A stretch of DNA of 64,000 nt from positions 34,175 through 98,174 of the forward strand of contig NZ_SELD02000043.1 of the NCBI RefSeq assembly GCF_004923205.2. Reading direction: 5' to 3'. Below the pieces are notes generated by a model, which did no database searches, had not been told where the DNA came from, and saw nothing but the letters and a program-made list of their open reading frames with translations. This document shows, in pieces, positions 37,131 to 46,471 of the stretch (its first letter is position 1; every line of letters starts with the position of its first letter). Position numbers and translations under genes: made by a program. Source of the stretch: Paracoccus aeridis. GTDB lineage: Bacteria > Pseudomonadota > Alphaproteobacteria > Rhodobacterales > Rhodobacteraceae.

Positions 37131-38021
37131 ATGGTCCGCAAGGTCACCAAAGCCGTTTTCCCGGTTGCCGGACTGGGCACCCGGTTTCTCCCCGCCACGA
37201 AGTCGATCCCGAAGGAGATCATGACCCTCGTCGACCGGCCGCTGATCCAGTACGCCATCGACGAGGCGCGCGCGGCCGGCATCGAGGAGTTCATCTTCGT
37301 CACCTCGCGCGGCAAGGGCGCGCTCGAGGATTACTTCGACCACGCGCATGAACTGGAAAACACGCTGCACAAGGCGGGCAAGAACGACCTGCTTGAACTG
37401 CTGCGCCAGACCAACATGGATTCGGGCGCGATCGCCTATGTCCGCCAGCACAAGGCGATGGGCCTTGGCCACGCCGTCTGGTGCGCCCGCCGCCTGATCG
37501 GCGACGAGCCCTTCGCGGTGGTCCTGACCGACGACGTCGTCATGGGCGAGCCCCCGTGCCTGCAGCAGATGATCGAGGCGCATGCCGAGACCGGCGGCAG
37601 CATGGTCGCCACGATGGAAGTGCCGCTGGACAAGACGAAGTCCTACGGCGTCCTCGACATCGAGGAAGACATGGGCGCGATCGTCAAGGTGCGCGGCATG
37701 GTCGAGAAGCCCAAGGAAAACCCGCCCTCGAACCTCGCCGTGATCGGCCGCTACATCCTCGCGCCCAGCGTGATGGAAAACCTCAACAAGCTGAAGCAGG
37801 GCGCGGGCGGCGAGATCCAGCTGACCGACGCCATCGCCGACGAGATCGAGGAAGGGCGCGACGTGTTCGGCCTGCGCTTCCGCGGCCAGCGTTACGACTG
37901 CGGGTCGAAGGCGGGCTTCCTGCAGGCGACGGTCGCGTTCGGTCTGGATCGTGACGACCTGCGCGAGGAGTTCGCCGAGTACCTGCACGACGTCCTCGCG
38001 ATGCGGAAGGCGGCCGAGTAA
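37131..38021 (+). CDS. galU: UTP-glucose-1-phosphate uridylyltransferase
   Basis: 296-residue enzyme that makes UDP-glucose. The nucleotide-binding start is AVFPVAGLGTRFLPATKSIP followed by KE; FVTSRGKGALEDYFD, MGLGHAVWCAR and VEKPKENPPSNLAVIGRYI are typical GalU segments. The start at 37131 gives the usual MVRKVTKAVFP; an upstream in-frame ATG at 37086 adds 15 unconserved residues. galE follows after 4 bases, so UDP-glucose and UDP-galactose supply are linked within the polysaccharide locus. Confidence 0.96.
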   Translation: MVRKVTKAVFPVAGLGTRFLPATKSIPKEIMTLVDRPLIQYAIDEARAAGIEEFIFVTSRGKGALEDYFDHAHELENTLHKAGKNDLLELLRQTNMDSGAIAYVRQHKAMGLGHAVWCARRLIGDEPFAVVLTDDVVMGEPPCLQQMIEAHAETGGSMVATMEVPLDKTKSYGVLDIEEDMGAIVKVRGMVEKPKENPPSNLAVIGRYILAPSVMENLNKLKQGAGGEIQLTDAIADEIEEGRDVFGLRFRGQRYDCGSKAGFLQATVAFGLDRDDLREEFAEYLHDVLAMRKAAE

Positions 38022-38025
38022 GCGC

Positions 38026-39042
38026 ATGGCAGACAAGGTTCTTGTAACCGGTGGCGCCGGTTACATCGGCTCGCACGCCTGCAAGGCGCTGGCCGCCGCG
38101 GGCTACATCCCCATCACCTTCGACAACCTCTGCACCGGCTGGCGCGAGGCGGTGAAGTTCGGCCCGTTCGAACAGGGCGACCTGATGGACCGCGCCCGGC
38201 TGGACGAGGTCTTCGCCGCGCACCGGCCCATCGCGGTGATGCACTTCGCCGCGCTGTCGCAGGTGGGCGAGGCGATGCGCGAGCCGGGCAAGTACTGGCG
38301 CGGCAACGTCTGCGCCTCGCTGAACCTGATCGAGGCGGCGGTGGACGCGGGCTGTCTCGACTTCGTCTTCAGCTCCACCTGCGCGACCTACGGCGACCAT
38401 GACGGCGTCGTGCTGGACGAGACGACGCCGCAGGCGCCGCTGAACAGCTACGGCGCCAGCAAGCGCGCGATCGAGGACATGCTGAAGGATTTCGGCGCGG
38501 CCCACGGCCTGCGCTCGGTCATCTTCCGCTACTTCAACGTCGCGGGCGCCGACCCCGAGGCGCAGGTGGGCGAGTTCCATCAGCCCGAGACGCACCTGAT
38601 CCCGGTGATCCTGGAAGCGATCGACGGCAAGCGCCCGGCCCTGACGATCAACGGCACCGACTACGACACTCGCGACGGCACCTGCGTGCGCGACTATGTC
38701 CACGTCATGGACCTGGTGGACGCGCACGTGCTGGGGCTGAAGTGGCTGCGCGACGGCCGCGGCCGTCCGCCGGAAGCGCAGGCGACCGGCGGGGCGGAGG
38801 TGTTCTGCCTCGGCACCGGATCGGGCTTTTCCGTCCGCGAGGTGATCGACCAGGCCACGCTCGCCACCAACCACGCCGTCCCGATGACCGAAGGTCCGCG
38901 CCGCGAAGGCGACGCGGTGTCGCTGGTGTCGGGAAGCGCGCGCGCGGGCGAGGTGCTGGGCTGGCGCGCGGACAGGTCCACCCTGCCGCAGATGATCGGC
39001 GACGCCTGGCGCTGGCACCAGACCGGCGGCTATGGGAAATGA
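38026..39042 (+). CDS. galE: UDP-glucose 4-epimerase
   Basis: 338-residue extended SDR that interconverts UDP-glucose and UDP-galactose. NAD-binding turn VTGGAGYIGSHACKAL (about 6-21), FDNLCTGWREAV, catalytic Ser/Tyr/Lys in FSSTCATYGDHDG and NSYGASKRAIEDML, and FRYFNVAGADPEAQVGE. The C-terminus VLGWRADRSTL is normal. The 3' end overlaps the next glycosyltransferase gene by 11 bases, indicating one transcription unit. Confidence 0.96.
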   Translation: MADKVLVTGGAGYIGSHACKALAAAGYIPITFDNLCTGWREAVKFGPFEQGDLMDRARLDEVFAAHRPIAVMHFAALSQVGEAMREPGKYWRGNVCASLNLIEAAVDAGCLDFVFSSTCATYGDHDGVVLDETTPQAPLNSYGASKRAIEDMLKDFGAAHGLRSVIFRYFNVAGADPEAQVGEFHQPETHLIPVILEAIDGKRPALTINGTDYDTRDGTCVRDYVHVMDLVDAHVLGLKWLRDGRGRPPEAQATGGAEVFCLGTGSGFSVREVIDQATLATNHAVPMTEGPRREGDAVSLVSGSARAGEVLGWRADRSTLPQMIGDAWRWHQTGGYGK

Positions 39043-40279
39043 GCCGGCTTACCTGCTGGACGTCACACGGCTGATCTCCCGTCTCGGCCAGGGGCCGCTG
39101 ACCGGCATCGACCGGGTCGAGGCGGCGTGGCTCGGCCATCTGCAAGGCCGCCCGCATCTGCTGGTCGCGCGGCTGGGGCCGGTGCAGGCGGTGCTGCCGC
39201 CCGCCGCCGGGGCGGACCTGCTGCGCTGGGTCGCGGGGGATCTCTCGGGCCTGCCGCCGGCTTCGCCGCTCGACCGCCTGCTGCGCCAGGCAGGCGCGCG
39301 GCCCCGGGCAAAGTGGGCGCTGGTGCGGCGCGCGGTGATCCGTGCCCCGCGCAGCGGGCGCGGCCTGCGGGCCCGCGTCCTGCGGCGGCTGCCCGGCCCG
39401 GTCACCTATCTCAACGTCGGTCACACGAACCTCGACCCCGGGTGGCTTGCCGGCATGGGCTGGGCGCACCCGGTCGTGCTGGTCCACGACACGATCCCGC
39501 TCGACCATCCGGAGTTCACGCGCGCGGGGCAGGGCCCGATCTTTCGCGCCCGGCTGCAATCGGCCCTGCGCCACGCCGCAACCATCGCCACCATCAGCGA
39601 GGCGACCCGCGCCGACCTGCTGCGCTGGCGGGGCCGCCTCGGCATCCCCGAACGCGCGCCGGTGATCGTGGCGCCGATCGGCACGACGCTCGCAGCCCCG
39701 GTCCCCGGGGACCTGCCGCCCGACCTCGACCTGTCGCGCCCGTTCTTCGTGGCGCTGGGCACGATCGAGCCGCGCAAGAACCACGCGCTGCTGCTGGACG
39801 CGTGGGAGCTTCTGGCGCGCCGCCTTCCGCCGTCCGCGATCCCGCAGCTGTTCATCGTCGGCCGCCGCGGGTGGGAAAACGCCGCGACCTTCGCCCGGCT
39901 GGACGCGCTGCCGCCCGGCGGCCCGGTGCGAGAGATGAACGACCTGTCGGACGGGGCGGTCGCGGCGCTTCTGGATCGCGCCCACGGCTTGCTGATGCCC
40001 AGCCGCAGCGAGGGCTTCGGCCTGCCGCTGACCGAAGCGGCGGCCCGCGGCACCGCCGTCATCGCCACGCCGCTGCCCACGGCCCGCGCCCTTCTGGGCG
40101 ACGCCGCGACGTTTCTTCCCCCCGACGACCCGGCCGCGTGGGCCGCGCGGATCGAGGCCGCTGCCGCGCAGCCCCGCCAGGTTCTTCAACCGGTGGATGT
40201 TCCGGGGTGGAGCGCGCACTTCGAAACCGTTAGCAAGGCTGTCATGACGCAGGCCGCCCGACGGGGCGCGCCGGGCTAG
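39032..40279 (+). CDS. Family 4 glycosyltransferase
   Basis: 415-residue GT-B fold transferase. The donor-binding C-terminal half shows FFVALGTIEPRKNH, LFIVGRRGWEN and the EX7E-type segment MPSRSEGFGLPLTEAAARG. The N-terminal half begins YLLDVTRLISRLGQGPLTGI followed by DRVE, a start found in a rhodobacterial group of GT4 enzymes. It overlaps galE by 11 bases. Acceptor and sugar are unknown; the enzyme should act on the cytoplasmic face during polysaccharide assembly. Confidence 0.88.
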   Translation: MGNEPAYLLDVTRLISRLGQGPLTGIDRVEAAWLGHLQGRPHLLVARLGPVQAVLPPAAGADLLRWVAGDLSGLPPASPLDRLLRQAGARPRAKWALVRRAVIRAPRSGRGLRARVLRRLPGPVTYLNVGHTNLDPGWLAGMGWAHPVVLVHDTIPLDHPEFTRAGQGPIFRARLQSALRHAATIATISEATRADLLRWRGRLGIPERAPVIVAPIGTTLAAPVPGDLPPDLDLSRPFFVALGTIEPRKNHALLLDAWELLARRLPPSAIPQLFIVGRRGWENAATFARLDALPPGGPVREMNDLSDGAVAALLDRAHGLLMPSRSEGFGLPLTEAAARGTAVIATPLPTARALLGDAATFLPPDDPAAWAARIEAAAAQPRQVLQPVDVPGWSAHFETVSKAVMTQAARRGAPG

Positions 40280-40291
40280 ACGATTCAAGGG

Positions 40292-41323
40292 GTGGTCGTG
40301 CCGGGTTGGTGGAACAGGTACAGGCGGCGGGTCCGGCTGCGCGCGCGCCGGCAGTACCTGCTTGCCCGCGCCATCCGCCGCAGGCGCGCGCTGTCGCCCG
40401 TGGCCGACCGCACCGGCGACATCGGCGCGGACGCCATCCTGTGCTTCGTCACCCTGCGGAACGAGGCGGTGCGCCTGCCGTACTTCCTCGACTACTACCG
40501 CAAGCTGGGGATCGACCACTTCCTGATTGTCGACAACGACAGCGACGACGGCAGCCGCGACCTGCTCGCGGGCCAGCCGGACGTGTCGCTGTGGACCACG
40601 AAGGCCAGCTACAAGGGGTCGCGCTTCGGGCTGGACTGGGTCAACTGGCTGCTGTTCCGCCACGGCACGGGTCACTGGTGCCTGACCGTCGATCCCGACG
40701 AGTTCCTCGTCTATCCGCATTGCGACGTCCGGCCGCTGCGGGCGCTGACCGACTGGCTGGAAAGCTCGTCCTACCGCGCGTTTCCGGCGATGCTGCTGGA
40801 CATGTACCCGCGCGGCACGGTTTCGGAACGGCCGTATCTCACGGGCGAGAACCCGCTGGACATCGCATCGTGGTTCGACCCCGCCAACTACATGATCCGC
40901 AAGAACGGCGAATACGGCAACCTCTGGATCCAGGGCGGCCCGCGGGCGCGGGCGTTCTTTGCCGACGACCCGCACAACGCGCCCGCCCTGAACAAGACGC
41001 CGCTGGTCCGCTGGGCGCGGCACTATGCCTATGTCAGCTCGACCCACATGCTGCTGCCGCGCTCGCTGAACCTCGTCTATGACGAGAACGGGGGCGAGCG
41101 GGCGTCGGGCGTCCTGCTGCATACCAAGTTCCTGTCGACCTTCGTCGAGAAGTCGGACGAGGAACTGACGCGCGGCCAGCATTACGCGGGCAGCCGCGAA
41201 TACAGGGCGTATCACTCGGCCCTGCAGAACCGGCCGCAGCTGTGGTGCCCGGAATCGGTGGAATACGAAGGCTGGCGGCAGCTGGAGCATCTGGGCCTGA
41301 TCTCGCGGGGGAACTGGCCGTGA
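40292..41323 (+). CDS. Family 2-like glycosyltransferase (GT-A, DPDEF type)
   Basis: 343-residue transferase of the GT2/GT92-like group. ILCFVTLRNEAVRLPYFLDY, FLIVDNDSDDGSRDLL and CLTVDPDEFLVYPH (DxD metal site) define the GT-A core; the C-terminal HMLLPRSLNLVYDENGG is shared by rhodobacterial relatives. GTG at 40292 is the longest start, with another GTG two codons on. An Arg-rich N-terminus (about 10-35) may touch the membrane. The stop overlaps the start of the next gene (TGATG). Substrate unknown. Confidence 0.82.
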   Translation: MVVPGWWNRYRRRVRLRARRQYLLARAIRRRRALSPVADRTGDIGADAILCFVTLRNEAVRLPYFLDYYRKLGIDHFLIVDNDSDDGSRDLLAGQPDVSLWTTKASYKGSRFGLDWVNWLLFRHGTGHWCLTVDPDEFLVYPHCDVRPLRALTDWLESSSYRAFPAMLLDMYPRGTVSERPYLTGENPLDIASWFDPANYMIRKNGEYGNLWIQGGPRARAFFADDPHNAPALNKTPLVRWARHYAYVSSTHMLLPRSLNLVYDENGGERASGVLLHTKFLSTFVEKSDEELTRGQHYAGSREYRAYHSALQNRPQLWCPESVEYEGWRQLEHLGLISRGNWP

Positions 41324-43029
41324 TGTACGCGGGCCGCAGCGGGCAGTCGGTTCAATCGGAACGCATCGTCCCGGCGCGGCTGGGCGTCGTGATGCTGTGC
41401 CACGACAACATGCCGCTTGTCGCCCGCATGGCCCGGATCTGGGCCGAGGGCGGCGCGGCCGTGGCGATCCACGTGGACGCGAAGGTGCCGGACGCCGATC
41501 TCGCCGGCATGCGGGCGTCGCTTGCGGGCGTGCCGGGCATCCTGTTCGCACCCCGGCGGGCCTGCGAGTGGGGCACCTTCAGCCTGGTCGCGGCGACGCA
41601 GGACGCGGCAGAGGCGCTGCTTGCCGCCGAGCCCGGCCTGACCCATGTCCTGACCACGTCGGGCGCGTGCCTGCCGCTGCGCCCGGTGGCCGAGCTGATC
41701 GACTATCTTTCCCGCAGGCCCGACCGCGACTTCATCGAAAGCGTGAACGCCGCGGATGTCGGCTGGGCCGTCGGGGGCCTCGACCTGGAGCGGTTCACGC
41801 TGCGGTTCCCGTTCTCGTTCCGCCGCCAGCGCGGGTTCTTCGACCGCTACGTGAACCTGCAGCGGCGGCTGAAGGTGTCGCGTACCATCCCCGACGGCGT
41901 GATCCCGCATCTGGGATCGCAGTGGTGGTGCCTGACGGCGCGCACGCTGGCCGCGATCCTGACGGACCCGCGCCGGCCGGTGTTCGACCGCTACTTCCGC
42001 CGCGTCTGGATCCCGGACGAAAGCTACTTCCAGACCCTCGCCCGCCGGCACACGCTGGGGATCGAAAGCCGGTCGCTGACGCTGTCCAAGTTCGACGGGC
42101 AGGGCAAGCCCTACGTCTTCTACGACGACCACCGCGACGTGCTGGCGCAGTCGGGCTGCTTCATCGCGCGCAAGATCTGGCCGCGCGCGCAGGCGCTGTA
42201 CGACGTCTTTCCCAAGGCGCACGCGCAGAACGACGAGCCCGACAGCTACATGATCGACCGGCTCATCGACCAGGCCGTGTCGCGCCGCAACGTGGGGCGG
42301 CCCGGCCTGTACATGCAGAGCCGCTTCCCCCGCAAGGACGCCGAGAACGGCAAGACCGCCGCGCCGTACACCGTGCTCTACGGCATGGCCGACGCCTATC
42401 CGGGGCTGGTGGAATGGCTGCCCGACCATGTGGACGCCGATGTTCATGGCCGCCTCTTCGCGCCCGACGGGATCGAATATGGCGGCGGGCGCAGGCTGGG
42501 GCCCGGCTGCCTCAGCGACAGCCCGAAGGTCCGCGACCTCGATCCGCAGGGCTTCCTGACCTCGCTGATCCGGGTGTCGAGGCGGCGGCAGCTGTTCCAG
42601 TTCAGCCCGCGCGACAGCCAGACGCTCAACTGGTTCATGGCGACCGATCCGAACATGCGGCTGCTGGTCGTGACCGGCGCCTGGGCGGTGCCCCTGCTTC
42701 ATTCGGGCATGCCCTTCGACGACGTGCGCCGCGCGGCCGCGATCCTGCAGCGGCGCGAGCTTGCGCTGCTCGAGGTGCTGGATTCCGTCTGGCTGAAGGC
42801 GCGGGTGGAACGCTGGAACCTGGCCGAGGTCGGCGCCGATCCGGTGGCCCCGCTGGCCGCGCTTCTGGAAACCGACACCGTGCCGCAGGGGGCGCCCGGG
42901 GTCGCCGATCTCACGGGCATGCTCGCGTTCCTCGACCGGCTCCGGAACGCGGGCCTGCGCCCCCGCAAGATGGGCGACTTCCGCCACCCCAACCGGACCG
43001 CCCGCGCCCCCATCCTCAAGGACGCCTGA
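41323..43029 (+). CDS. Core-2/I-branching-type glycosyltransferase (GT14-like) with C-terminal extension
   Basis: 568 residues. The N-terminal 290 residues resemble beta-1,6-N-acetylglucosaminyltransferases: RLGVVMLCHDNMPLVARMAR, AIHVDAKVPDA, CEWGTFSLVAATQDAAEALL, LTTSGACLPLRPVAELIDYL, GSQWWCLTARTLAAIL and WIPDESYFQTL. The remaining 270 residues form a separate domain seen in marine and rhodobacterial homologues (DUF5928-like), with no assigned function. Start overlaps the previous stop and its stop overlaps the sulfotransferase start (TGATG at both ends), so it is translationally coupled on both sides. Probably adds a branch sugar that is then sulfated; this last point is inference. Confidence 0.82.
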   Translation: MYAGRSGQSVQSERIVPARLGVVMLCHDNMPLVARMARIWAEGGAAVAIHVDAKVPDADLAGMRASLAGVPGILFAPRRACEWGTFSLVAATQDAAEALLAAEPGLTHVLTTSGACLPLRPVAELIDYLSRRPDRDFIESVNAADVGWAVGGLDLERFTLRFPFSFRRQRGFFDRYVNLQRRLKVSRTIPDGVIPHLGSQWWCLTARTLAAILTDPRRPVFDRYFRRVWIPDESYFQTLARRHTLGIESRSLTLSKFDGQGKPYVFYDDHRDVLAQSGCFIARKIWPRAQALYDVFPKAHAQNDEPDSYMIDRLIDQAVSRRNVGRPGLYMQSRFPRKDAENGKTAAPYTVLYGMADAYPGLVEWLPDHVDADVHGRLFAPDGIEYGGGRRLGPGCLSDSPKVRDLDPQGFLTSLIRVSRRRQLFQFSPRDSQTLNWFMATDPNMRLLVVTGAWAVPLLHSGMPFDDVRRAAAILQRRELALLEVLDSVWLKARVERWNLAEVGADPVAPLAALLETDTVPQGAPGVADLTGMLAFLDRLRNAGLRPRKMGDFRHPNRTARAPILKDA

Positions 43030-44411
43030 TGACGCACCCCTTCCGCAGCTTCGTGATCTTCGCCGAGATGCGAACCGGGTCGAACCTTCTCGAGGCGACG
43101 CTGAACGCGATCAAGTACGTCACCTGCTTCGGCGAGGCGTTCAACCCCTACATGATGGGCTGGCCCGACAAGGACGAACTGCGCGGCGTGACCATGGCCG
43201 AACGCGACGCCGACCCGATGCGCCTGTTCGAGGCGATCCGCTCGCACCCCAACATGACGGGCTTCCGCTACTTCCACGACCACGACCCGCGGATCCTCGA
43301 CGCGATCCTGGACGACAAGACCTGCGCCAAGATCGTCCTCGCGCGGAACCCGCTCGACAGCTACGTCTCGACCCGGCTCGCCTATGCCACGAACCAGTGG
43401 AAGCTGAACGAGACCGAGACCCCGATTCCCGCCCGCATCCGCTTCGACGCGGCCGAGTTCGGGCAGGCGATGTCCGAGATCGAGCAGTTCCAGCTGCGCG
43501 TCCTGCACCGGCTCCAGACCAGCGGGCAGGCGGCGTTCTGGCTGGGCTACGAGGATCTGCGCGACGCGGGCGTGATGACCGGCCTTCTGCACTGGCTCGG
43601 CCGCACCGACCTGGAGCGGGTGGAACCCGCCAGCGACCAGGTCCCGCAGAACCCGCGCGAGCTGGCCGAGAAGGTGGAGAACTTCGACGAGATGCAGGCG
43701 GCGCTGGCGGCGATGGACCCGTTCCAGTCCCGCCGACTGCCAAGCTTCGAGCCGCGCCGCGGTCCCGCCGTCCCGTCCTTCGTGGCGGCCGAGGCGGGCA
43801 GGGGGCTGCTGTTCATGCCGGTCAGGGGCGGCCCGTCCGAGGTCGTCGGGACGTGGCTGCGCGGCCTCGGCCCCGTCACCGCGGACTTCAACCAGAACAG
43901 CCTGCGCCAGTGGAAGCGCCAGCGCCCCGGCCACCGCGGCTTCACCGTCGTGCGCCACCCGCTGTTGCGCGCATGGGCTGCGTTCGCCGCGCTCGCGGAT
44001 GGGGGCAACGCCGAACTGCGCCAGCTGCTGCGCGCCACGCATCGGGTGCCGGTGCCCGAGGGCGGCGTCCAGGCGATCCCGCCCGACGAACGGGCGCGCG
44101 TGTTCGCGGCGTTCCTCGACCTGCTGCGCCGGAACCTGAACGGCCAGACGACGCTGTCCACCCATCCCGGCTGGGCCACGCAGTCGGAGGTCACGTCCGG
44201 CTTCGCCCGCTTCGGCGTCCCCGACATGGTCGTGCGCGAGGACCGGATGGCCGAGGATCTGGGCTTTCTCGCCCGGTCGGCCGGGATCGACGCGGAGCCT
44301 CCCGTGGCGGCGGCGATCCCGCCCTTCCTGGACGACGCCGACCTCAGGAAGGCCGCGAAGGCGGCCTATCTGCGCGACTACGTGGCGTTCGGCTTCGGCG
44401 ACCGGCCCTGA
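43029..44411 (+). CDS. Sulfotransferase with two sulfotransferase-like halves
   Basis: 460 residues. The first half is Stf0/NodH-like: the PAPS 5'-phosphosulfate loop is MRTGSNLLEATL (14-25) and the 3'-phosphate site is ARNPLDSYVSTRLA (105-118). The second half (about 250-460) shows a second, weaker set: LLFMPVRGGPSEVVGTWLRG (260-279) and FTVVRHPLLRAWAAF (305-319). The whole therefore looks like two sulfotransferase domains in tandem, the second with a degenerate first loop. It is coupled to the branching glycosyltransferase by TGATG and shares the locus with cysQ, which removes PAP. Acceptor is presumably the polysaccharide. Rhodobacterial homologues are often called NodH; nodulation is not implied. 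Confidence 0.85.
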   Translation: MTHPFRSFVIFAEMRTGSNLLEATLNAIKYVTCFGEAFNPYMMGWPDKDELRGVTMAERDADPMRLFEAIRSHPNMTGFRYFHDHDPRILDAILDDKTCAKIVLARNPLDSYVSTRLAYATNQWKLNETETPIPARIRFDAAEFGQAMSEIEQFQLRVLHRLQTSGQAAFWLGYEDLRDAGVMTGLLHWLGRTDLERVEPASDQVPQNPRELAEKVENFDEMQAALAAMDPFQSRRLPSFEPRRGPAVPSFVAAEAGRGLLFMPVRGGPSEVVGTWLRGLGPVTADFNQNSLRQWKRQRPGHRGFTVVRHPLLRAWAAFAALADGGNAELRQLLRATHRVPVPEGGVQAIPPDERARVFAAFLDLLRRNLNGQTTLSTHPGWATQSEVTSGFARFGVPDMVVREDRMAEDLGFLARSAGIDAEPPVAAAIPPFLDDADLRKAAKAAYLRDYVAFGFGDRP

Positions 44412-45377
44412 TCACCCCTGCGGCGTCATCGCCTTGCGCGCCCGCGCCCGCTCGATCCCCAGCTGCCGCTCGCGCCAGATGATCGCGACGCCCGCCGCGA
44501 TGATGATGGCCGCGCCCGCGAGCATCGTGGCCGTCGCCGCCTCGCCGAAGACGAACCAGCCGATCGCCAGCGCCAGCACCATCGAGACATAGTCGAACGG
44601 CGCCACCAGCGACGCGTCCGCGTAGCGGTAGGCCGAGGTCAGCATGATCTGCCCGATCCCGCCCAGGATGCCCGTCGCCACCAGCAGGGCGGTCACGTCG
44701 GGCGCGGGCAGCACCCAGCCGAACGGCAGCGACACCAGCGACAGCACCGTCGAGGTGACGGAGAACCAGAACACGATCGCCGAGGTGCGTTCCTCCGCGA
44801 CCATCCTGCGGATGAAGATCTGCGCGAGCGCCCCGAGCGCCGCCCCCGCGAGCGTCAGGACCGCGCCCAGCGTCTGCTGCGCCGACACGCTTTCCGCGCC
44901 CGCCCCGAGCCGCGGCGACAGGACGACCAGCACCCCCGCAAGCCCCAGCGCGACCATGCCCAGGCGGAAGCCCCGGATCACCTCGCCCAGGAACATGCCC
45001 GCGAAAAGGACGGTCAGCAGCGGCATGGCGTAGCCCAGCGACGTCTGCTCCGGCAGCGGCAGCAGGCCGAGCCCCGCGAAGCTGCAGACCATCGCCAGCG
45101 TCCCGATGATGCCGCGATAGAAGTGGCTCACCGCGCGGTGCGTGCGCAGCCCGATCCGCAGCTCTCCCCTGAGCGCGACCCAGACGAGGATGACGGGGAT
45201 CGCGAAAAGCGAGCGGAAGAAGACCTGCTCGCCCACCGGCACCACGTCGGCGGTGGCCTTGAGGATCGCGCCCATGACGGTGAAGATCGTGACGCTGCAG
45301 ATCTTCAGCAGGATGCCCCGAAGCGGGCTCTGGGCCATCGCGGGGGCGGCGATCCGTGTCGTCAGATCCGCGCTCAT
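44412..45377 (-). CDS. DMT superfamily transporter (EamA domains)
   Basis: 321-residue inner-membrane protein with about ten hydrophobic segments in two EamA repeats (first repeat to about 150, second from [22 protein letters not shown]). [20 protein letters not shown] and [20 protein letters not shown] are typical. Possible substrates are metabolites such as amino acids; none is indicated. The start at 45377 overlaps the queG stop by ATGA. The extreme C-terminus is basic and probably cytoplasmic. It is convergent with the sulfotransferase gene, with the stops adjacent. Confidence 0.88.
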   Translation of the reverse strand: MSADLTTRIAAPAMAQSPLRGILLKICSVTIFTVMGAILKATADVVPVGEQVFFRSLFAIPVILVWVALRGELRIGLRTHRAVSHFYRGIIGTLAMVCSFAGLGLLPLPEQTSLGYAMPLLTVLFAGMFLGEVIRGFRLGMVALGLAGVLVVLSPRLGAGAESVSAQQTLGAVLTLAGAALGALAQIFIRRMVAEERTSAIVFWFSVTSTVLSLVSLPFGWVLPAPDVTALLVATGILGGIGQIMLTSAYRYADASLVAPFDYVSMVLALAIGWFVFGEAATATMLAGAAIIIAAGVAIIWRERQLGIERARARKAMTPQG

Positions 45378-46471
45378 GCCAGCCGCCCCGCGGCCCAGCG
45401 GGCAGCGTCGGCGACGGCCGGGTCGGCGTCGTTCGCCAGCGCCTGCGCCAGCGGACGCAGCCGCGGCAGGCCGCTGTTGCCCACCGCGTACATCGCGTTG
45501 CGCACCATCCGGTCGCGCCCGATCCGCTTGATCGGACTGCCCGAGAACCGGGCGCGGAACCCCCCATCGTCCAGCACCGCCAACTCCTCCAGCGGCGGCG
45601 CGCGATGCGGGCCGTGATAGCGCATCTCGTTCGCCTGCGCCGCGAACTTGTTCCAGGGACAGGCGGCAAGGCAATCGTCGCAGCCGTAGATGCGGTTGCC
45701 CAGAAGCGGCCGCAGCTCGGGATCGACCGGCCCCCTGTGCTCGATCGTGAGATACGAGATGCAGCGCCGCGCATCCAGCTGGAACGGCGCCGGAAACGCG
45801 TTCGTCGGGCAGGCGTCGAGGCAGGCCGTGCAGCTGCCGCAGTGGTCCCGCTCGGGCGCGTCGGGCGGCAGGTCCAGCGTGGTGAAGATCGCACCGAGGA
45901 AGAACCAGCTTCCCAGGTCGCGCGACAGGAGGTTGGTGTGCTTGCCCTGCCAGCCAAGCCCCGCCGCCTGCGCCAAGGGCTTTTCCATCACGGGCGCGGT
46001 GTCGACGAACACCTTGATCTCGGCCCCCGTGTCCTCGACCAGCCAGCGCCCGACGCGCTTCAGCCGCGCCTTGACGAGGTCGTGGTAATCCTTCCCCTGC
46101 GCATAGACGCTGACCGCACCCCGATCCCGCCGGGCGAGATCCTCGCGCGGATCGTGCTCCGGCGTGTAGGTCTCGGCCAGCATGACCACCGACCGCGCCG
46201 CGGGCCACAGCGCCGCCGGATCGCCGCGCCAATGCGCCCGCTCGGCCATCCAGCCCATCTGCCCGTGCCGGCCCCGGGCGACGAAATCGGCCAGCCGCCC
46301 GGCCGCGTGCGGGATCGCGCCGGGCGTCGTCACGCGCACGGCCGAGAATCCCTCGGCCAGCGCGCGGGCCACCAGCGCATTCTTCTTTGCCGAAATATCC
46401 CGGGGGGGATCGCCCCCCGGGCGATGGGGGGCGGCGCCCCCCTGCGACCGCTCAGAAGTCGAGCTGGGCAT
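45374..46471 (-). CDS. queG: Epoxyqueuosine reductase QueG
   Basis: Up to 365 residues. Cobalamin- and 4Fe-4S-dependent enzyme making queuosine in tRNA. The catalytic Asp is in [10 protein letters not shown], and the two cluster motifs are [16 protein letters not shown] and [13 protein letters not shown]. The C-terminal HEAT-like region is complete. The start is doubtful: the ATG at 46471 lies within the 3' end of the upstream GST gene, and codons 11-25 are made of the GST terminator hairpins. Conserved sequence begins near [18 protein letters not shown] at 46372 is in frame but would clip the first helix. The coding body is certain; the first 33 codons are not. Confidence 0.9.
   Translation of the reverse strand: MPSSTSERSQGGAAPHRPGGDPPRDISAKKNALVARALAEGFSAVRVTTPGAIPHAAGRLADFVARGRHGQMGWMAERAHWRGDPAALWPAARSVVMLAETYTPEHDPREDLARRDRGAVSVYAQGKDYHDLVKARLKRVGRWLVEDTGAEIKVFVDTAPVMEKPLAQAAGLGWQGKHTNLLSRDLGSWFFLGAIFTTLDLPPDAPERDHCGSCTACLDACPTNAFPAPFQLDARRCISYLTIEHRGPVDPELRPLLGNRIYGCDDCLAACPWNKFAAQANEMRYHGPHRAPPLEELAVLDDGGFRARFSGSPIKRIGRDRMVRNAMYAVGNSGLPRLRPLAQALANDADPAVADAARWAAGRLA
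46380..46442 (-). terminator. Double hairpin plus conserved GGGATATTTCGGC tail after GST gene
   Basis: Two strong GC hairpins lie just after the GST stop on the minus strand: GGGGGGC/GCCCCCC (46426-46432 with 46436-46442) and CCCGGGGGG/CCCCCCGGG (46399-46407 with 46413-46421). They are followed by GGGATATTTCGGCAAAGAAG. The tail matches the one at 1714-1733 after the quinone oxidoreductase gene. It overlaps the presumed start region of queG. Confidence 0.7.

Noticed and set aside
41397..43028. Plus-strand upstream extension of the sulfotransferase frame through the branching glycosyltransferase gene
   Set aside because: The same bases encode a well-conserved glycosyltransferase in another frame; the sulfotransferase starts at the coupled ATG at 43029.
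43029..44411. NodH nodulation role for the sulfotransferase
   Set aside because: Only the PAPS-binding pattern is shared; no nod genes are present and the context is polysaccharide synthesis.
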